Shown in pieces: positions 45,986-59,627 of a DNA stretch of 64,000 nucleotides (the stretch's first letter is position 1; each line of letters opens with the position of its first letter). Location of the stretch: contig LUCM01007409.1 of assembly GCA_008360955.1 (NCBI GenBank), forward strand, positions 52,167 to 116,166, read 5' to 3'. Both the position numbers and the translations under genes were made by a program. The stretch is from Fasciolopsis buskii (taxonomy: Eukaryota > Platyhelminthes > Trematoda > Plagiorchiida > Fasciolidae). The notes below the pieces were generated by a model. It was not told the DNA's origin. It saw nothing but the letters and a program-made list of their open reading frames with translations, and did no database searches.

Positions 45986-48384
45986 TAAACGCCTGACAGA
46001 TTTGATGGAATAACAGGAACAAAGATAAGTTGATGGTGATTTGAAATAATCACGTGACGTCGCACTTGCCTGTGACTGTAGCCTAACATGCTCATCAAAG
46101 TGCGCGTGAAGATAACATGGCCTTATAACAATATTTCCATCTAATCATATTTTTTATTCGATTCCATTGAAGTTGCACACTGAAGCGACGTTTCTTCACG
46201 AATTTCTGAGTTGGCATTTTAACTGGTGAAAATAAAGCAAAAACAAAATGGCTTGCTTTGGATAACTTAACGAACCTAGGGGGCCGAGCTACCAAGAGCA
46301 TATTTTTCTGGTTGGGCGATGGAGATTGGGTCAATCATTGATGTCTACAGTGTAGTCTAAGAAACAAAGAAACTGCTTGAGGCCGTTCCTGGGAGAGTAA
46401 ACGTACGAACAAAACCCGCACCCTGCAGCATCCGGTAACTTCCGCCTCAACCGCTAGATCAATAGAAGGGCACTGTGAGACGCTTACTATGGGACCCATG
46501 GGTCAATCGCACCATTCCGATGGAATCAACCATTTGGAGAAGACATCTGTTTACCAGGCTTCGCAGAATAATTTGCTCGTGCGGATCGCCTTCTCAACAT
46601 CGACTACTCACAACAGGTTCGCTATTCGGCACACTAGGTTGCAATCGGAGTTTCGTTCATCCAGGGAACTGGATATCGTCCTAGAGATTCTAAAGGCATC
46701 ATCAGCACATGCCAATTTGACGACATAAACACCCTACAAGCCAACCAAGCAAACGGAGCGAACCTGCGTTGAAAGTGTTCGAACCAAAATGACAGAAGCA
46801 CAATTGAAACCACGCATTTTGCCGCTTGAAGGTAGGAAATCAAATGGCACCATAGAAATATACTAAACTTACTTGTGCACTGCTCATCGATGAATACTTT
46901 CAGTGAAATTTATATGTTTAAAGACTACGGTCCTTCCAGTCTTTTTCGACCAAATGGACAGTTTTTCCGAGAAACCAGATGTCCACCTAACGTGATCGAA
47001 CAACTTACGCGTTCAGCCTGTTGATTTTCAATAGATGTGTTCACCACAGTAATTTAGTATTTCTTTGAACGAGCTGAAAGCTGTCCGAATCTTGGTAGAC
47101 TTTTGTTCGACCTAATAGAGATAACCATATCATTTCGCTTCTTATTTTGAAGTTACCCAAAAATGTTTTCCGTTTGCGCTGAAGCTATATGGAATCGAAT
47201 AGAAAGATACCCTCTTTTCACAGGATCTATCAGTCATATGGCTGTTTGCAAATTATGGGGTAACGTAAAGCCAATCAGGACACGTTAGAGTGCAGACGTA
47301 CGAATGTCTTTGTAAGTGTAAATGGAAAGGACTACAGGCATATGCCAACGATTCAGGATCTTTTGGATTCGACACAACAAGTTAGACTACAATGAAGCAA
47401 GCGTCTGTCCAGAAAACAAGACTGAGTGACGCGCGGCCCACGATTCAAATCAGCTGTAAATCAGAGGCCAAAGTCGGAATCATCCATGTCACTAGCTCGC
47501 GGACAAGTGGTCTGATATTCGTAATTTGCTCAGAGACGAACGGAGGCTGCTCAAAATGTAGACAAAAACAGCCAAATGAACCCAGGGGACTAGACCCAAT
47601 CGGTCGGTGGATTTCGACCTGAGGCACCTTAAATAGGTAGTTTGATTATAACAAATTAATGAAAATTTCTGCTGGTAGGCTAACTGATCGCTTTTGAGGG
47701 GGCAAAATTGAATTAAAACTGAAATGAGCAACTGAGGTCATCAGAGTCAGCATCCGCAACAATCCGACTACACAACTGCAAAATCCATCGCGTTGCATAT
47801 CCAGCATGAGTGAAAAATATTCACAAACGAGTGATCAATCGGTCAGAGGTTAATCAAATATTGCTTTATCGAATTTGTAATCCTGTATTCCTGTTGTTCT
47901 AGACATTGGCTAGTAACCTAAAGTACCGATCTGACCTTCCTGTACTGTAGATCATGGGCATATTGCAACGGTTATTGCACATGCCTCTCTCCTACAACAG
48001 AACATAATGGTTCAATCTTATTTATGTGTGACTGGCAGAGGCCGGAAAAAGGAAATTTCACGGCTACCAAATGTTTACAATGGACTGGATAAAATAGTTG
48101 ACTGTATTTTACTTCACTTTTGGTTTCAATGTATATAACCCATATTTCCATAGATACACCGATCAAAAGTTGATGGAAAACAGTCTGTTGTTGACTTCAA
48201 CCTGCATGGCGTACAACTGGCGAACAAAAAGTGTAAAACAGCAAGTGTTCGAAGACGATGTCGTTTCAAAAAATTGTCGTTCACGCAGTATCAATGCTCT
48301 AGTTATCATTAGGAACCCACAGCAAAATCGTACATCTGTTCCATGCCTGTCAAGAATTGTCAGCAATCCATATCCATTGAGCTC

Positions 48385-48550
48385 AAAATGGGACGCGAAC
48401 CCGGGATGAACGATTGTGAGTCAAGCGACTAATCCATTAGACTAACCGATCAGGTTCTCAGTGATGCACTGAACTTCACTACACAACATAATGACTACTC
48501 GTTACTAATTTACGAAGTCACAGGCCGCTGGAGCACAGTAATCAATTTCC
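48385..48550 (-). repeat. tRNA-derived SINE, copy B
   Basis: On the minus strand: GTGAAGTTCA, ACTGAGAACCTGATCGG, an A-box-like TTAGTCTAATGGATTAG (complement of about 48430-48446), GACTCACAATCGTTC and a B-box-like GGGTTCGCGTCC (complement of 48391-48402). Order, spacing and flanks match copy A at 35015-35215. Confidence 0.7.
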
Positions 48551-48758
48551 ATGATGGAAGATAACAGAAGTTTTGGACACAACGTACAGGGCTTCATTAC
48601 TTTGTCAGTATAAGTAGATGCAGTTTAGCAAGAGATGGGACTTGACGCCACAAGATGAACAATTACGTGTACAGTCTAGTCTCCTGTTAGTCATACTGAT
48701 CAAGATCATCTATGTCGGACAGAAGTCTATTCTTCAAATAGGATACGCTATCACTAAC

Positions 48759-48893
48759 CTTATCCAACTCCGACTGTAAACGCGCTGACTCCGTCAATGA
48801 TTCGGCAATTGTCAAACTGGACTGTTTGGTCTTATTGAGTGACTGTAGCAACTCTTTATTCTCCAGAATATTACCACGTGCATTAGCCAGCTC
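48759..48893 (-). CDS. DYNC2H1: DYNC2H1 exon, AAA5-AAA6 coil (visible residues 521-565)
   Basis: It is bounded by TCATATAG (acceptor, 48894-48901) and AAG/GTTAGT (donor at 48758), 45 codons in phase 0. It reads ELANARGNILENKELLQSLN, KTKQSSLTIAESLTES and ARLQSELDK. The family has G-N-I-L-E-N-K-[DE]-L-[IL]-x-S-L-N-x-T-K-x-S-S at this place, followed by I-x-E-S-L. It is too short to be obvious as an ORF and was found from the neighbouring exons. Confidence 0.94.
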
Positions 48894-50471
48894 CTATATG
48901 AATGAAAAAGCGAGATACTAGCGGATGGAATCAAACTGGAAATCGAACAATTCAATTCAGAATCTGAATGCCCAAGAGCACTAAGAGAACCAGTAACTGG
49001 ATTTCAAATATTTTCAGTAACACAGAATGCCAAATACGAAAACACCTCGGTGGTTCTTACATTAATGATCTACAAGAACAACCGACTGGGCCACAATTTC
49101 ACGGTGGCACATAGGTTTAGTGTTAGGACGAAATCAGATCTAGTAAATAGCGACAAAAGCCTCCGTTTGAGACTAAGAAAACCTAATCATTACATAAGTG
49201 GACACAGAAAGCAGATAAAACAAAAGTATATCGAAAAACCACAGACAAAATCACTATCGTGCAACGTTTAATAGGAGGGCTAGACTCACGGACCGCAGGT
49301 TTTCTCATCATGCTACACGTTGTTATAGAAAGAATGAATATAAAGTTAGACAGGGAGTCCTATCTACAGATTGGGAAAGGAGAGAAGCCATAGTAACCAA
49401 CACAGGGGTTAATGGTTGTGTATACTGAACTGAACTGAAACCACGACCAAATGACAAATGCGTATAAACGGAACTTAGGCAGTGTTGAACGACGAGTAAA
49501 AATGCATTGTTCAGTTAGAAGAGATTGCTTCGAAGTGTTTGCTTTAGTCGACTTGCTCGTTATTGATATCCAAAATGTAATAGTAGAGTCCACGAGGCTC
49601 TGAGTATCTGGAGCAGATGATAAAGAAATACAAACCCAATGTTAAAAAGTTCTTCTGGTTTAGTGAGTTTCACAAGCTACTTCGCCTGGAATGGACGATG
49701 TATCGACAAGGATGCTAACTTCTACCAAGTCAATCGGTGCCAGAAAGGACGGCTGCAGGATTTCGAGTTCGTAATAGGAATAAAACCGTTCACCAAATGA
49801 ATGTTCTCGATTGTCCAAGGAGACCTTAGTTCAGTTCATCAGAGGGAAGGAACGTCAACGTACAGTTCGGCACTGGGGGGAATACTTCAGAAATTAAAAG
49901 TGTTTTGTTATTGTGGTCAATCCACGCCGGAGTCAATTGATTCAATCCGATACAGCTCCACCGTAGGCTGCGCAGCCCAGACAAGCAGCCAATGGGAGCC
50001 GTGGTAATAGCCGATCATGAAGTTCGAACAAGCTTGAACGACACTGGGGGGAATGTATTCCACCAACCGAGATTTTTCTTATTTTTTATATAAACGCATG
50101 ACTTGTGAATAAACCTCGAACGTGTTTCCTAGCTGCTTTGGGCTTCTCATTGTCTTATGTTGCCTAATTTAAGTCAGACCAAATCCAGTGCATATTGGCA
50201 ATCCGTATCCGCACCGTATTGCTAGTGACTGAATTCCGTATTACGATCTCAGGTACAAATACTAGTTATTCAAATGATTTCATCTCTTAAGTGTCATATT
50301 CATTGATAAAACGTGTACCAGTTATAAAATAGCAGGGCATGTATAATCCTGAACTGTTTCGTGGCTTTCTGTGTGTCTCATTTATCTTGTCAAGAGTATT
50401 ACTGTGCGTTAGCGTATGAGGTTTATTTTCACTCGCATGAGTTTAAAATAAAGTACTACAGTCAACCTTAC
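48894..50471. other. DYNC2H1 intron
   Basis: 1578 bp. ORFs 49050-49271 and 49801-50007 have no recognisable motif; no repeat family identified. Confidence 0.7.
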
Positions 50472-50767
50472 TTCAAGTAGGTTATCCTCTAACTGAGCCA
50501 ATTCTAATTTCATTCCTTCTTCTGCACGAACTAGTTCTTGTCTTCGTTGTTCCAATTCAGGTCTCTCGTGTTGTAGGCTAGCCGCGAGCAACTGACCCAC
50601 GAGACCAGCTCGTGTAGTCTCAAAGTTGACCATCGTAACCAGGGAACTGGCACAAGCCGGTCGCACGGCCCCCACAGCACTGGGTGTTTGACGTGTGCAA
50701 AGAAACAGTCGAAATTCCGAGTGATAATCGATCGTCTTATCACCCAATGTGACGGTTGATCTGGAAC
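50472..50767 (-). CDS. DYNC2H1: DYNC2H1 exon, AAA5 end (visible residues 422-520)
   Basis: It starts after TTATCTCAG (50768-50776) with two bases that complete a glycine codon from the previous exon, and ends GAA/GTAAGG (donor at 50471). It reads TVTLGDKTIDYHSEFRLFLC, TR-x-TP, then SLVTMVNFETTRAGLVGQLL and ERPELEQRRQEL, LAQLEDNLLE. The G-D-K-x-I-D-Y-x-x-x-F-R-[LF]-x-[LI]-x-T-[RK] and [VI]-x-x-V-N-F-x-x-T-x-x-G-L-x-x-Q-L blocks are universal in dynein AAA5. A short insert follows TRQTP. Confidence 0.95.
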
Positions 50768-53392
50768 CTGAGATAAGAGATAAATGGGATCCCAGCTCAT
50801 GTGTGATTTGCTAGACGGTCACATTGCATAGTTTCCGAAATGGTTTAGTGACTGTGATCTGGTTTTGTTTGTCATCATTATCTTTATATTTTACTTCTTT
50901 ATTAACGAAACGACAATGTACACCAATTTTCGGGAAAGAAGACTGCAGCAAACTGAGGGCCGTCAAGTAGAGAAAGTGACCAACTTTCAGATCCAAACAC
51001 CACAATTTTGACAGCATGACTACTAACTGAAACCACTAGAGGAGAGTACCACATTAACTAAGTTCACGAGCAAGTAGTTCCAAATTTTTACAAAAGGTGG
51101 CTGCGAGGATTAACTCCTCTGGTAAGCGCATTCTTAGTTTTGAGAATCTTAGTTAGGACAGAAGGCAATGAAACGTTGTGAAGGAGGACGGAATAAAGTA
51201 ATAACAATAATTATTGTATCCTCATTTATTTAATCACTCCACATGAAAATTACCCAGCTTTTCGGCTTCAGTGCAGTATTATGGGATCACACTGAGTAAC
51301 AGCCAGATAGCTAATAGTATAGATAACCGCAACATTAAACAGACTTATGCATTCATCTCGATAACTGGACAGGACTTGGTAGATACGAACAGTACTCAAG
51401 TGAACAGATGTGAAGCATTGCCTCAAATAGACCGAAGAATGGCCATTAAATTCCCCCCATCCGTCCACACCGGAATACACATAGCCTAGTGAATAACGAC
51501 AAGGAATTCCTTGTGTCGGAGTGCATATAACAAGACACCCGGGCTGAGTAGACCGGAAACAGTAAAGATATAGTAATAGCTTATTGACTAAGCACACCGG
51601 GCACTTGTCAACTTGAAAATCAGATGCTCATATTTGAGCACCGTTGCTTTTATAGTCCATTGAGACCTAATACAACTTTCCGTCAATCTAAGTTTCAACT
51701 ACGGTTGCCTATTGTATCTAGACATGCCCAGAAACTCTCAAGATATGAAATATGCCTCTCATTAGTGCTTATGATGCAAGTCGATTCTAAGTAGCGGTTC
51801 TCAAATCTCGGGTCAATAAAGTTACATCAACTTTTATACGAATCAGCATACAGACGACCAAATGGGAAAAAGATGAGCGTCCATAAGAGGTCTGTCTGCA
51901 AGGCCCTGCAGCTTGGTGAAATCACAGATAATACGTCGCCGCCTGAGGTGTAATCAATGTGACCTTCAACGATTAAAACTTCCTATTTTTTCTCCGTATC
52001 CAATCCAGAGTTTTGTTTCATATTAAAAACTAATCTCAGACGCTGCAGCATCTTTTTGTGTATACTCATCTCTCTAATCAGGCGGAACCGAACATATGAG
52101 CCGCATAATTAGGTGCTGAAAGCGTTCGTGAGCATCATCCACTTTGGGTGAACACTGGAGTGATCAAAGCATTTTTCAGTGTCATTTATCTATATTTCGT
52201 TGAGTCAAACCACTCACTGAGCTTAACCGAAGGATTCCATCCACTATACAAAGTTTCAGTAAACAAATCAAAGCTGCCCAAATGTCTGGTCCTCTCGGTT
52301 GCGAAAGCTATGAACATGCGTTTATAGGAATAGCCGTTATACACACAAAACGATCTTTTCAAGTAAGCTTCCTTGGCTCCATCCCCACCTACTCAAAAGA
52401 GAGCAATTAACCTAATCCCGCTCACTTATTATTTCCAGAGTTTGATAAGGATCACATGTGTGTATCTTTTCGCTCTTGACTCATCCACTTCACTACATCA
52501 GTCTCCCTCCACCAGTTGGTTCTAGTCATACTTATTTTCATGTAATGGCATGATTATGAATCAGTGAAAACAATACTAAAAACCATTCCTGATTATTCTT
52601 AGATAAGAATCGATTGGTGAAGGAAAACAGGGTCACTCCTTCACGGTATCGTATAGACCAGTTTCGACAATTCTCCCTCTACTCTCGCTTGGTATGATTT
52701 TGACCCTCTCTCGCTTCGGTTTGGTTTCAAAACTCAGACAGTGATATGAACTGTTTTAAAAGCCGATGAAATCCTGGGATTGGCCTAGTGTCATGACATC
52801 TGAGGCTGTACCCATGGTAATAAAACCCTTTAGTGTTTTATACCAACAGTCACACTGCTTACACATTATATAAGTCAGCTACTTGTGAGTAGCGTATGTT
52901 TATAATGATATTTTCTCCTGGGTATGGGCCTTCTCGACACACGAACCTCAGGTCGTCCAGCTAACCTTCCGCAGGTGAACAAATTTGACCCAGATTTAGT
53001 TGGCCACGTGGCAACACCCGCCTGTCATGCTAAAGGCTCAAATCGATGCTGTGTGAGCGATAATGAACATGGATGGGCATTCAATCAAAAAACCCATGAG
53101 TTGTCAAATGTCAGTAGTATCTGGACGAGTGCGAAAAAAATTTCCTCGCCACGCTGTTTCGCAACAATCGCCGCCCGACCAGTATGCGTGCTCGGTGCTT
53201 CCTCGTGAAACAAAATAATTTACCTCCAACAATGACTTGAACTGTATACGTAAGGTAGCGAACTTCTGCCTTTTACTTAGTGCAAAGAACACAATGGGCG
53301 CCATTTAGACTAAACGAAGTGTTCATTATCCTCAGAGAGGCATTTTCCTTAGTCCAACAATCAGGCGGAGCCACGGACTCCGTAAGACTTAC
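50768..53392. other. DYNC2H1 intron
   Basis: 2625 bp. It holds the second copy of the dispersed repeat unit (52124-52170) and unrecognised ORFs (51268-51597 minus, 52924-53208 plus). No exon seen. Confidence 0.65.
52124..52170 (+). repeat. Dispersed repeat unit, copy 2
   Basis: Begins GTTCGTGAGCATCATCC and contains GTGAACACTGGAGTGATC; resembles 26711-26757. Confidence 0.5.
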
Positions 53393-53516
53393 CGTGAGAG
53401 GTTAGCTTTCTTGATAATATTGGAAACAGTATTGGCTCGATCTCATCCACTTCCTGAATTATCAAGGATTTACCAAATCGGATAGCCAATTCCAAAGTGG
53501 TAGTGAAATTGGAGCT
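53393..53516 (-). CDS. DYNC2H1: DYNC2H1 exon, AAA5 core (visible residues 381-421)
   Basis: It is bounded by TTCTTACAG (acceptor, 53517-53525) and CACG/GTAAGT (donor at 53392). It reads SSNFTTTLELAIRFGKSLII, QEVDEIEPILFPILSRKL. The family has F-x-x-x-L-E-x-A-[IV]-R-x-G-x-x-[LV]-[LI]-[IL]-[EQ]-[ND]-[VM]-x-[ED]-x-[IV]-[ED]-P at the start of AAA5, a module that does not hydrolyse ATP. It ends in phase 1. Confidence 0.95.
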
Positions 53517-54294
53517 CTGTAAGAAACGAACAAATACAAGAATTACCGTTGGCATTCTCGATGCCCAACTGCCACTATGCGGTTTGTGTTGCGTTTTAAC
53601 AGTCAGTCAACATCATCACTAACTTTTTGACCAAGGTCTGTTATCAACGCCGCGAACGACCTCATCTGACTCTCCTTCAATAACCATGTCACAGTGGATT
53701 TCCCTCGATTTTGGCAATTTGAATTTCACGATAACCTAACCCGCACTTGTCACGATTGAAAACATAGTAATAGTAGTAGATATGACGCTGATATTCTGAG
53801 TTCTGGTTCGTACTAGTGTTCATCTCTGTTCATCTCAATCCCTGACCTCAGATCCAAGATATTTCCTCATCCCTGCTTTGTGGATTTGGATACTCGCAAT
53901 CCCTTCATCGAGTCCCGTTCCCAGTGCATTTAAATCATGAACTTTTACGGACACCGCTGACGTGTGAATATCTGCAACCTGTACTCGGCATTTGTAATGG
54001 TTTTGGTACCCACGTTTTAGTAGCAATGGATTATTCCACTACTCCGAATTATATAAAAATATTATCATACTACAATTCCTTCCATTGAAACACTATGGAA
54101 AAGCCAAAAGCCACTAATTTGACCGGTACTTTACCCCTGCGAAATGCAGCATCTAATGAGAGTTTTTGCCTTTCACTCAACTTGTATTTTTGTCGGTTTC
54201 TCACGGCTCATCTTGGAACTGTTTCATAGTCAATCTTTTGATAATGGATATTAATTGTGTGACTGTTCACTGCTTGTTGTAAACGAGAACTTAC
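53517..54294. other. DYNC2H1 intron
   Basis: 778 bp, no recognised element. Confidence 0.75.
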
Positions 54295-54393
54295 TTGTTG
54301 ATTAACGACTTCCAAGTGTTGATCTTTCAGGTGAGACTTCAACCAGTTCACGGCACGTGAAGACGGATCGACAATCAACGGACACATGTTTGT
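54295..54393 (-). CDS. DYNC2H1: DYNC2H1 short exon, AAA5 entry (visible residues 348-380)
   Basis: It is bounded by TTGTCTAG (acceptor, 54394-54401) and CAA/GTAAGT (donor at 54294), 33 codons in phase 0. It reads TNMCPLIVDPSSRAVNWLKS, then HLKDQHLEVVNQQ. It matches the family's C-P-[FL]-[LI]-[IV]-D-P-S-S-x-A-x-x-W-L-[KR]-x-H-L-K-D-x-x-[LV]-E-V-[IV]-N-Q-Q almost residue for residue. It fills exactly the gap between the flanking exons. Confidence 0.95.
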
Positions 54394-57300
54394 CTAGACA
54401 AAAAACAATGAATGTTTGGGGATTATTTTTGCATAATTCCAATGTGATAGTTAGCAAACTGAAGAAAACCCCAACGTTGATACCAGGAATTGCCTCCGGA
54501 TCAATCGAGTTATTAGCTCCAACAGTTTGGGGAAGCAAACCGTTCACGGAGACCTAATAGGAACACTAAGTTAAAACCAGAACCCGTTACGAGAGACATT
54601 GGGAGGAAATAAGAATTTTGTATTGGGACTTGTGAGACAAAGAATGACTAGTTAGTTCCGCGCAATCCGCCGCCTTGTCGCTCGTCGTTGTCGATACAAA
54701 TCTCGGACCGAGAAATACAAACTGGATAGATGAAGACGAAGTAGCTGGTAACCAAACTATCCGTTCCTCAGACATACGTTGTAATGCAGGAAACCTAGAT
54801 GTTCACCGCATAAACGAGAGTCACTGACATCGAGAATAACGTGTAGCGGTTATTTATACGATCATCACTACTGAAAGCGAAACTATACCACTTCGTCTAT
54901 TATTTCGGAATTACGTGAAAAATATCCGGAAACTCTATCCAACTGGCCGATTAGGACCTCGTTCGAATGAATGTGAAACGTGATTCATCCTAACATGGCA
55001 AAACTTGTGTCGACGTACTTTGAGGGGCACTGGTTATCGGTGCATTGTTGTGCAACTTCCGAGCAGTTGTGATTTTGCGAGGTCTCATGAGTGCCAGACA
55101 TTACTTTGCTAAATTCGGAATATTTTTGACAAAACCCGAATAGTCTTGATGTAACTTCGAATTAACGCGGGAAATGGTATAGGTTGTGCCTTGGATCTGT
55201 TGCCTATCAACAACCGCACGTCATCTTCAATGACCGGTCACATCTGTGAAGTCAGCCATTGCCTTGGTAGAAGGCGGTCGTGCAAAGGTACCCATTTAGT
55301 AGTGTGTTTGAAGAAGTGTCCTCGATTTGAACATCATTTCTTCGAACCACTCTCGACTGGGTTTTGTAGATCTCACTGAGATAGTCTGGTAATTATTTTT
55401 TACCAGAATTCAGAGAAGGAAGAAAATCAGTGAATAAATGCTCTAAAATAGCACTCGTTTTGTGCCGTGCATACTGTGACCCATCAGTATATCAGTTAAT
55501 ATCACAAGTAACACCACTTGGATCGAATGAACCGAGCAGCTCATTTTAGTAGTGAATCGGTTTTCTTGCATCGTACGGACTTCAAATCGAGAATGTCCTG
55601 GTTATCCTATGTCTCTTAGTTATGTGATGCGTCAACTAGAAAACAAATCCATTCAACTTGGTCGAACTACTCGTCCGATCAAGCCTGTTCTCCCAGGGTA
55701 GTGCACGAAACAACGGGTGAGTCAGTAAACTGAGGTATGCTGACGCGCAGTTTAGACCAAGCCAATGGAGAATGACAAGGCAATTAAAGCTCAGTGGTAC
55801 CCCAAGGGTCAACTTGAACAAGATTCTCACGAATGCTCGGATAAGGACGAGAAGCTGTAAAAGTTACATCACTGAATTCTCGCCATTTCATATTTACCGA
55901 ATAAGATTAGATTCATTTTCTGACTACTACACAATACATCACTCCTAAATATTGATTTTGAAACTAGTAATTTTAGATATTTAGTAAACTATTCCGCGGC
56001 CGATGCAGTTAGCCATTAGCGTACCAATTCCCTTTATTCTACTTACTTTAGTCTAGGAAAAACTAAAGGTCTCAGCAGTTTCGAATATTTGTAGTGGTCG
56101 CAGCTCTGACAGTTGGTTTCCTTGATGTCCATGGTTGAGGTTAATAAAAAAAAAATACCGATCACTATCAGCTGCGCACACTCACTGACGATGTCAAGTC
56201 GGTTGTTGATGGCAATTTTGCAATCTAAACGCCGAGATCAACGATCAGAGCATCACAAATACTAAAGAAAACTAGCGTGCAGCATTAGGCGCGCTATATA
56301 CGAACGCACACAAAAACAAACAAACAATAACAAAGACGAACTCTTTTGAGGAGAGGGTTTCAATTTGATTATGTTTGAATTCTGAATAATCCTAGAGTTA
56401 ACCGGATAAGCATTGTTCCATTGATCATGGAGGACTGCACGACAAAGTTAGCTGTTCTGGTTTCTATGTCAGTTAAACACTGTCATTGACGGCTCAAGCT
56501 TAGGTATACTTGTGACGGCATAACTATCATGAACGTATCAAGCAGACATCGCAGCCAAATTTCAGGCTGGATGGTCGCTTTACGAATGAAACCCATTACT
56601 AGTTACAGCGAAGTAAGCTTGAAAATGTAATTCTGTTTCAGGTGTCTTTTCCGATTCATTGGTTTGCGACCAGACGTCTGCCACCCACTGGCTTGGTCCA
56701 GCAACAGTCTGTTCCACCCAACCCATGGAAGTGGACAGCGGTTCTTAACCGTTTCCAAACATGTGACCGGAACTACCAACAGCAGTGGCTGAATTTTTAC
56801 TACTACTCACGAGTTTATGAGTGTTTCTTAAAGAATCCTCCTGATAAAATCTAAATCAAAGCAAAACAAGCCTGTTTGCTGATTAGACAGGCCATCAATG
56901 CCAAATGTGTGAACACTCAAAAACAACAATGCGAAAGAAAAAGAACCGCGCAAAGCAATCTGAAACAGAAGAGATGAAACAATCAAACTCACTCCAGAAG
57001 GTTCTTTGCTCCACTGGAATATCACATTGGGTATCAGATAGGACTTAGTGAATAAACTTTTTTCAAACGAAAAGAATTAATTATTTAGACAAATGGGTAA
57101 ACTCTCCCACCGACAAGGAACCGCTCATCAAGCATGCATACTGTCAGATTGGTAATCCTGTTACCGTACATAAACTTTTCAATCGGAAACGCTGTCTTGA
57201 ATCGAGGAATATCAAAAGCAAATAGGACGACTAAGCTAACTAAAAGTGTGTAACTGTCACGAATGTGGCCTAGTCTTAAGATCACTTGTTATGAACATTC

Positions 57301-59321
57301 CGTTTAAGGACCTCGATACACGTTCTCTGGAGTGACTAGATCTTTAATATATCAATATTAATCTCTTTCTGTTCTAGCGCGAACATCAGGTAAGCTGTGC
57401 ACCCTGGCTTCAGCGTAGACCAGGTCACGCAAAACACTCAAAGTTACTGATTCATATCGGAGTTGGACGATGGCCACGTCTGTCTTCCGAAACGAATGCA
57501 TTCTTGTCTAGGAAAACCACAACCAATTCTTGATTGAAAACTCGGAATGACGCGGATCCAAATTACTGGTTGGAAGCCATCGTATAAACTCTGACAATCT
57601 CTGTACCTCAGCAGTCGGTAACGAGGATAGTATATAGGCGCATAAACTGATCATTCTGTGGTCATCAGTCAAAAGAGTCAACAACAAAGCACGACTTTCA
57701 GGAAAGTTGTTAACCTTAATTGAAAGTGCCGAGTGGGGAAATTGACCGACGATGACTAGATTCGTACTCGAAATCTTCATGTTGAAATATTAAAACGTTG
57801 ATTGCTTGACCGCCGCTGATCGTTTTTGTTCATCATTACTTTTATCCTTTTAACTTTCGCTGCATTTGTTAACTATTAGTGGAACAGTTCGCCAACGCAG
57901 AACAGGATGTTGACAAAGAGTCAGTCGGTCGGAACAGCTGGATCGAAAAACGAGGAACCAGTAGCAATCCTTCAGGCTCATATATACATCCGTCCATCCC
58001 ATATGAGGAATGGTTTTGCTTTGTAGGTGATACTTCGCCGCGGGTAACTTTTGGCGTTCTTCCTAGAGCTAACAGGGACGAACATATCCGACTTGCTACC
58101 ACAAAGGCCAGCTCTTGATTTTCAGTCACCGTAGACAACTTCAAAGTGCAAAGATTATCTTTTTGAAGTAAAGCGGCCGCCTGCTGGTTTCACCACCTTA
58201 ATAGGAGAATACAGTGTGTATCGCTGAACGGATGTACATGCAGAAGTCTGGTACATCACGTAAAATTGCTAATCGGCTTGGATCACAGGTATCCCAGAGG
58301 TATGCAACTAGGGGATCTGCGGTTTGCTTGCAAATAATACTAAACGATATATTTTGATCAGTTCATGTTTTCCAGCAGTAAATGACTGGGAAATAACATC
58401 TCCGAAATCCCCGAAGATTACCTTGGGTAGCGGCATCGACTGATGTCGTTTGTAAAATTATAATCGCAACCTCTATCATCATACCTTTTACGGATAATGT
58501 GTGACAGTAATCGGAAACAAATGAGACCGCTATTCCATAATAGAATCAGTTTCACCTAGACCAGGGCGTAAGTACCTCTTAAAACACACGTCAATTCTAA
58601 TAACTTACAGGTATCAATCGCCATCACTTATAAGAATGGCTTTAAACCAGTACTATGCAACCAAAGACATCAAGGATACGGCCACAGCTGAAAATCGCGT
58701 TCAAGGTTATTTTCAAGGCATTCGCATTTATATTAACTAAACAGAAGAATCATTGGCAGAATTCCTTTGGGCCAATGATCCTCGCGCCATGTTCGCTTTT
58801 ACCTTCCGAGGAAGTGATGGAAGTTGTAAGTGACAGAGAGGCTGCATCGAAGTGTGTCACCTGAGTTGAACGTAAACCGACTGTGAATTCCCGCTGTTCC
58901 AATATAGATACAGTAGGCGTACGAAAGATAACTGCAATAAATCCTATCGATTTTCAAGTAACGTTTTGAGCAAATTTAATTTATCACATAAATTTGAAAA
59001 TGGGCGTCGAAGACTTGTCAGTATATCATTAAGCTACTTCATGGGAGAAGAGGTGCAAACTTGCCAATTACTTTGATCCGCTGACTTCACACAAACATTG
59101 CAAATCATTTTTTTTATTTCTACTGTTCATATAAATCAAAACAACTCAATATCCCTCAGACCGGGCGAAGCGCAATAGCATTACTAATATACCATCGAGC
59201 CTTTACATCAAGTGAATAAGTGTAATCACTTGGAACATATTGTTTTCAGTGGACCAATGCTTTAAAAACCTCGGTAACAGTTTTCATTGTTATGAAATTG
59301 TGGAATGAAAGAAACGCTTAC
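54394..59321. other. DYNC2H1 intron (4928 bp)
   Basis: No exon or named element seen. Small ORFs (for example 57508-57780, 57869-58144 minus, 58655-58864 plus) carry no recognisable motif. A 9-base A run is at about 56147-56155. Confidence 0.65.
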
Positions 59322-59627
59322 CTCTAATATCACCACAGCATTCTCGCCGGATAGGCGATCCGAAGGTAGTCCCTGATTGCGCCACATTAACTGTTCCCGT
59401 TCTGTGGTTAGGAACCTTCGGATATCGATGCAGGATTCCGCGTTTGTGTTCTCAACGCCCATGATTGTGTCAGGCAAGGCAAGTCCGAGAACGGCAAATT
59501 GCTTGGACCAATCGGTCAGTTGATTTCGACGAACATCTTCTGGGCTTGCTGACAAGTAAGTGATAAACGCAGCTGAAAGTAGAGCCAACGATGGCAATGC
59601 ACTCAGCTTTGAATTGACTTCATTGAC
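59322..59627 (-). CDS. DYNC2H1: DYNC2H1 exon, end of stalk coil 2 into AAA5 (visible residues 246-347)
   Basis: It is bounded by TCCATTACAG (acceptor, 59628-59637) and GAG/GTAAGC (donor at 59321), 102 codons in phase 0. It reads VNEVNSKLSALPSLALLSAA, FITYLSASPEDVRRNQLTDW, then IDIRRFLTTEREQLMWRNQG and LPSDRLSGENAVVILE. The A-A-F-[IV]-x-Y-L, L-x-W-x-x-x-G-L-P-x-D-x-L-S-x-E-N-A-[VL] blocks are dynein signatures. About 20 residues between SKQF and DIRRF (VLGLALPDTIMGVEN-like) exceed the vertebrate length. Confidence 0.95.

Larger units (their letters stand above)
44595..48758. other. DYNC2H1 intron with inverted GTTTCGG repeats and SINE copy B
   Basis: 4164 bp. It contains a pyrimidine-rich stretch on the plus strand at about 45065-45360, the inverted repeat pair at 45699-45985, unrecognised ORFs at 46475-46843 and 47392-47731, and SINE copy B at 48385-48550. 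Confidence 0.65.

Noticed and set aside
49801..50007. Plus-strand 68-codon ORF as a gene or exon
   Set aside because: No family match, no splice partners, and it lies inside a DYNC2H1 intron on the opposite strand.
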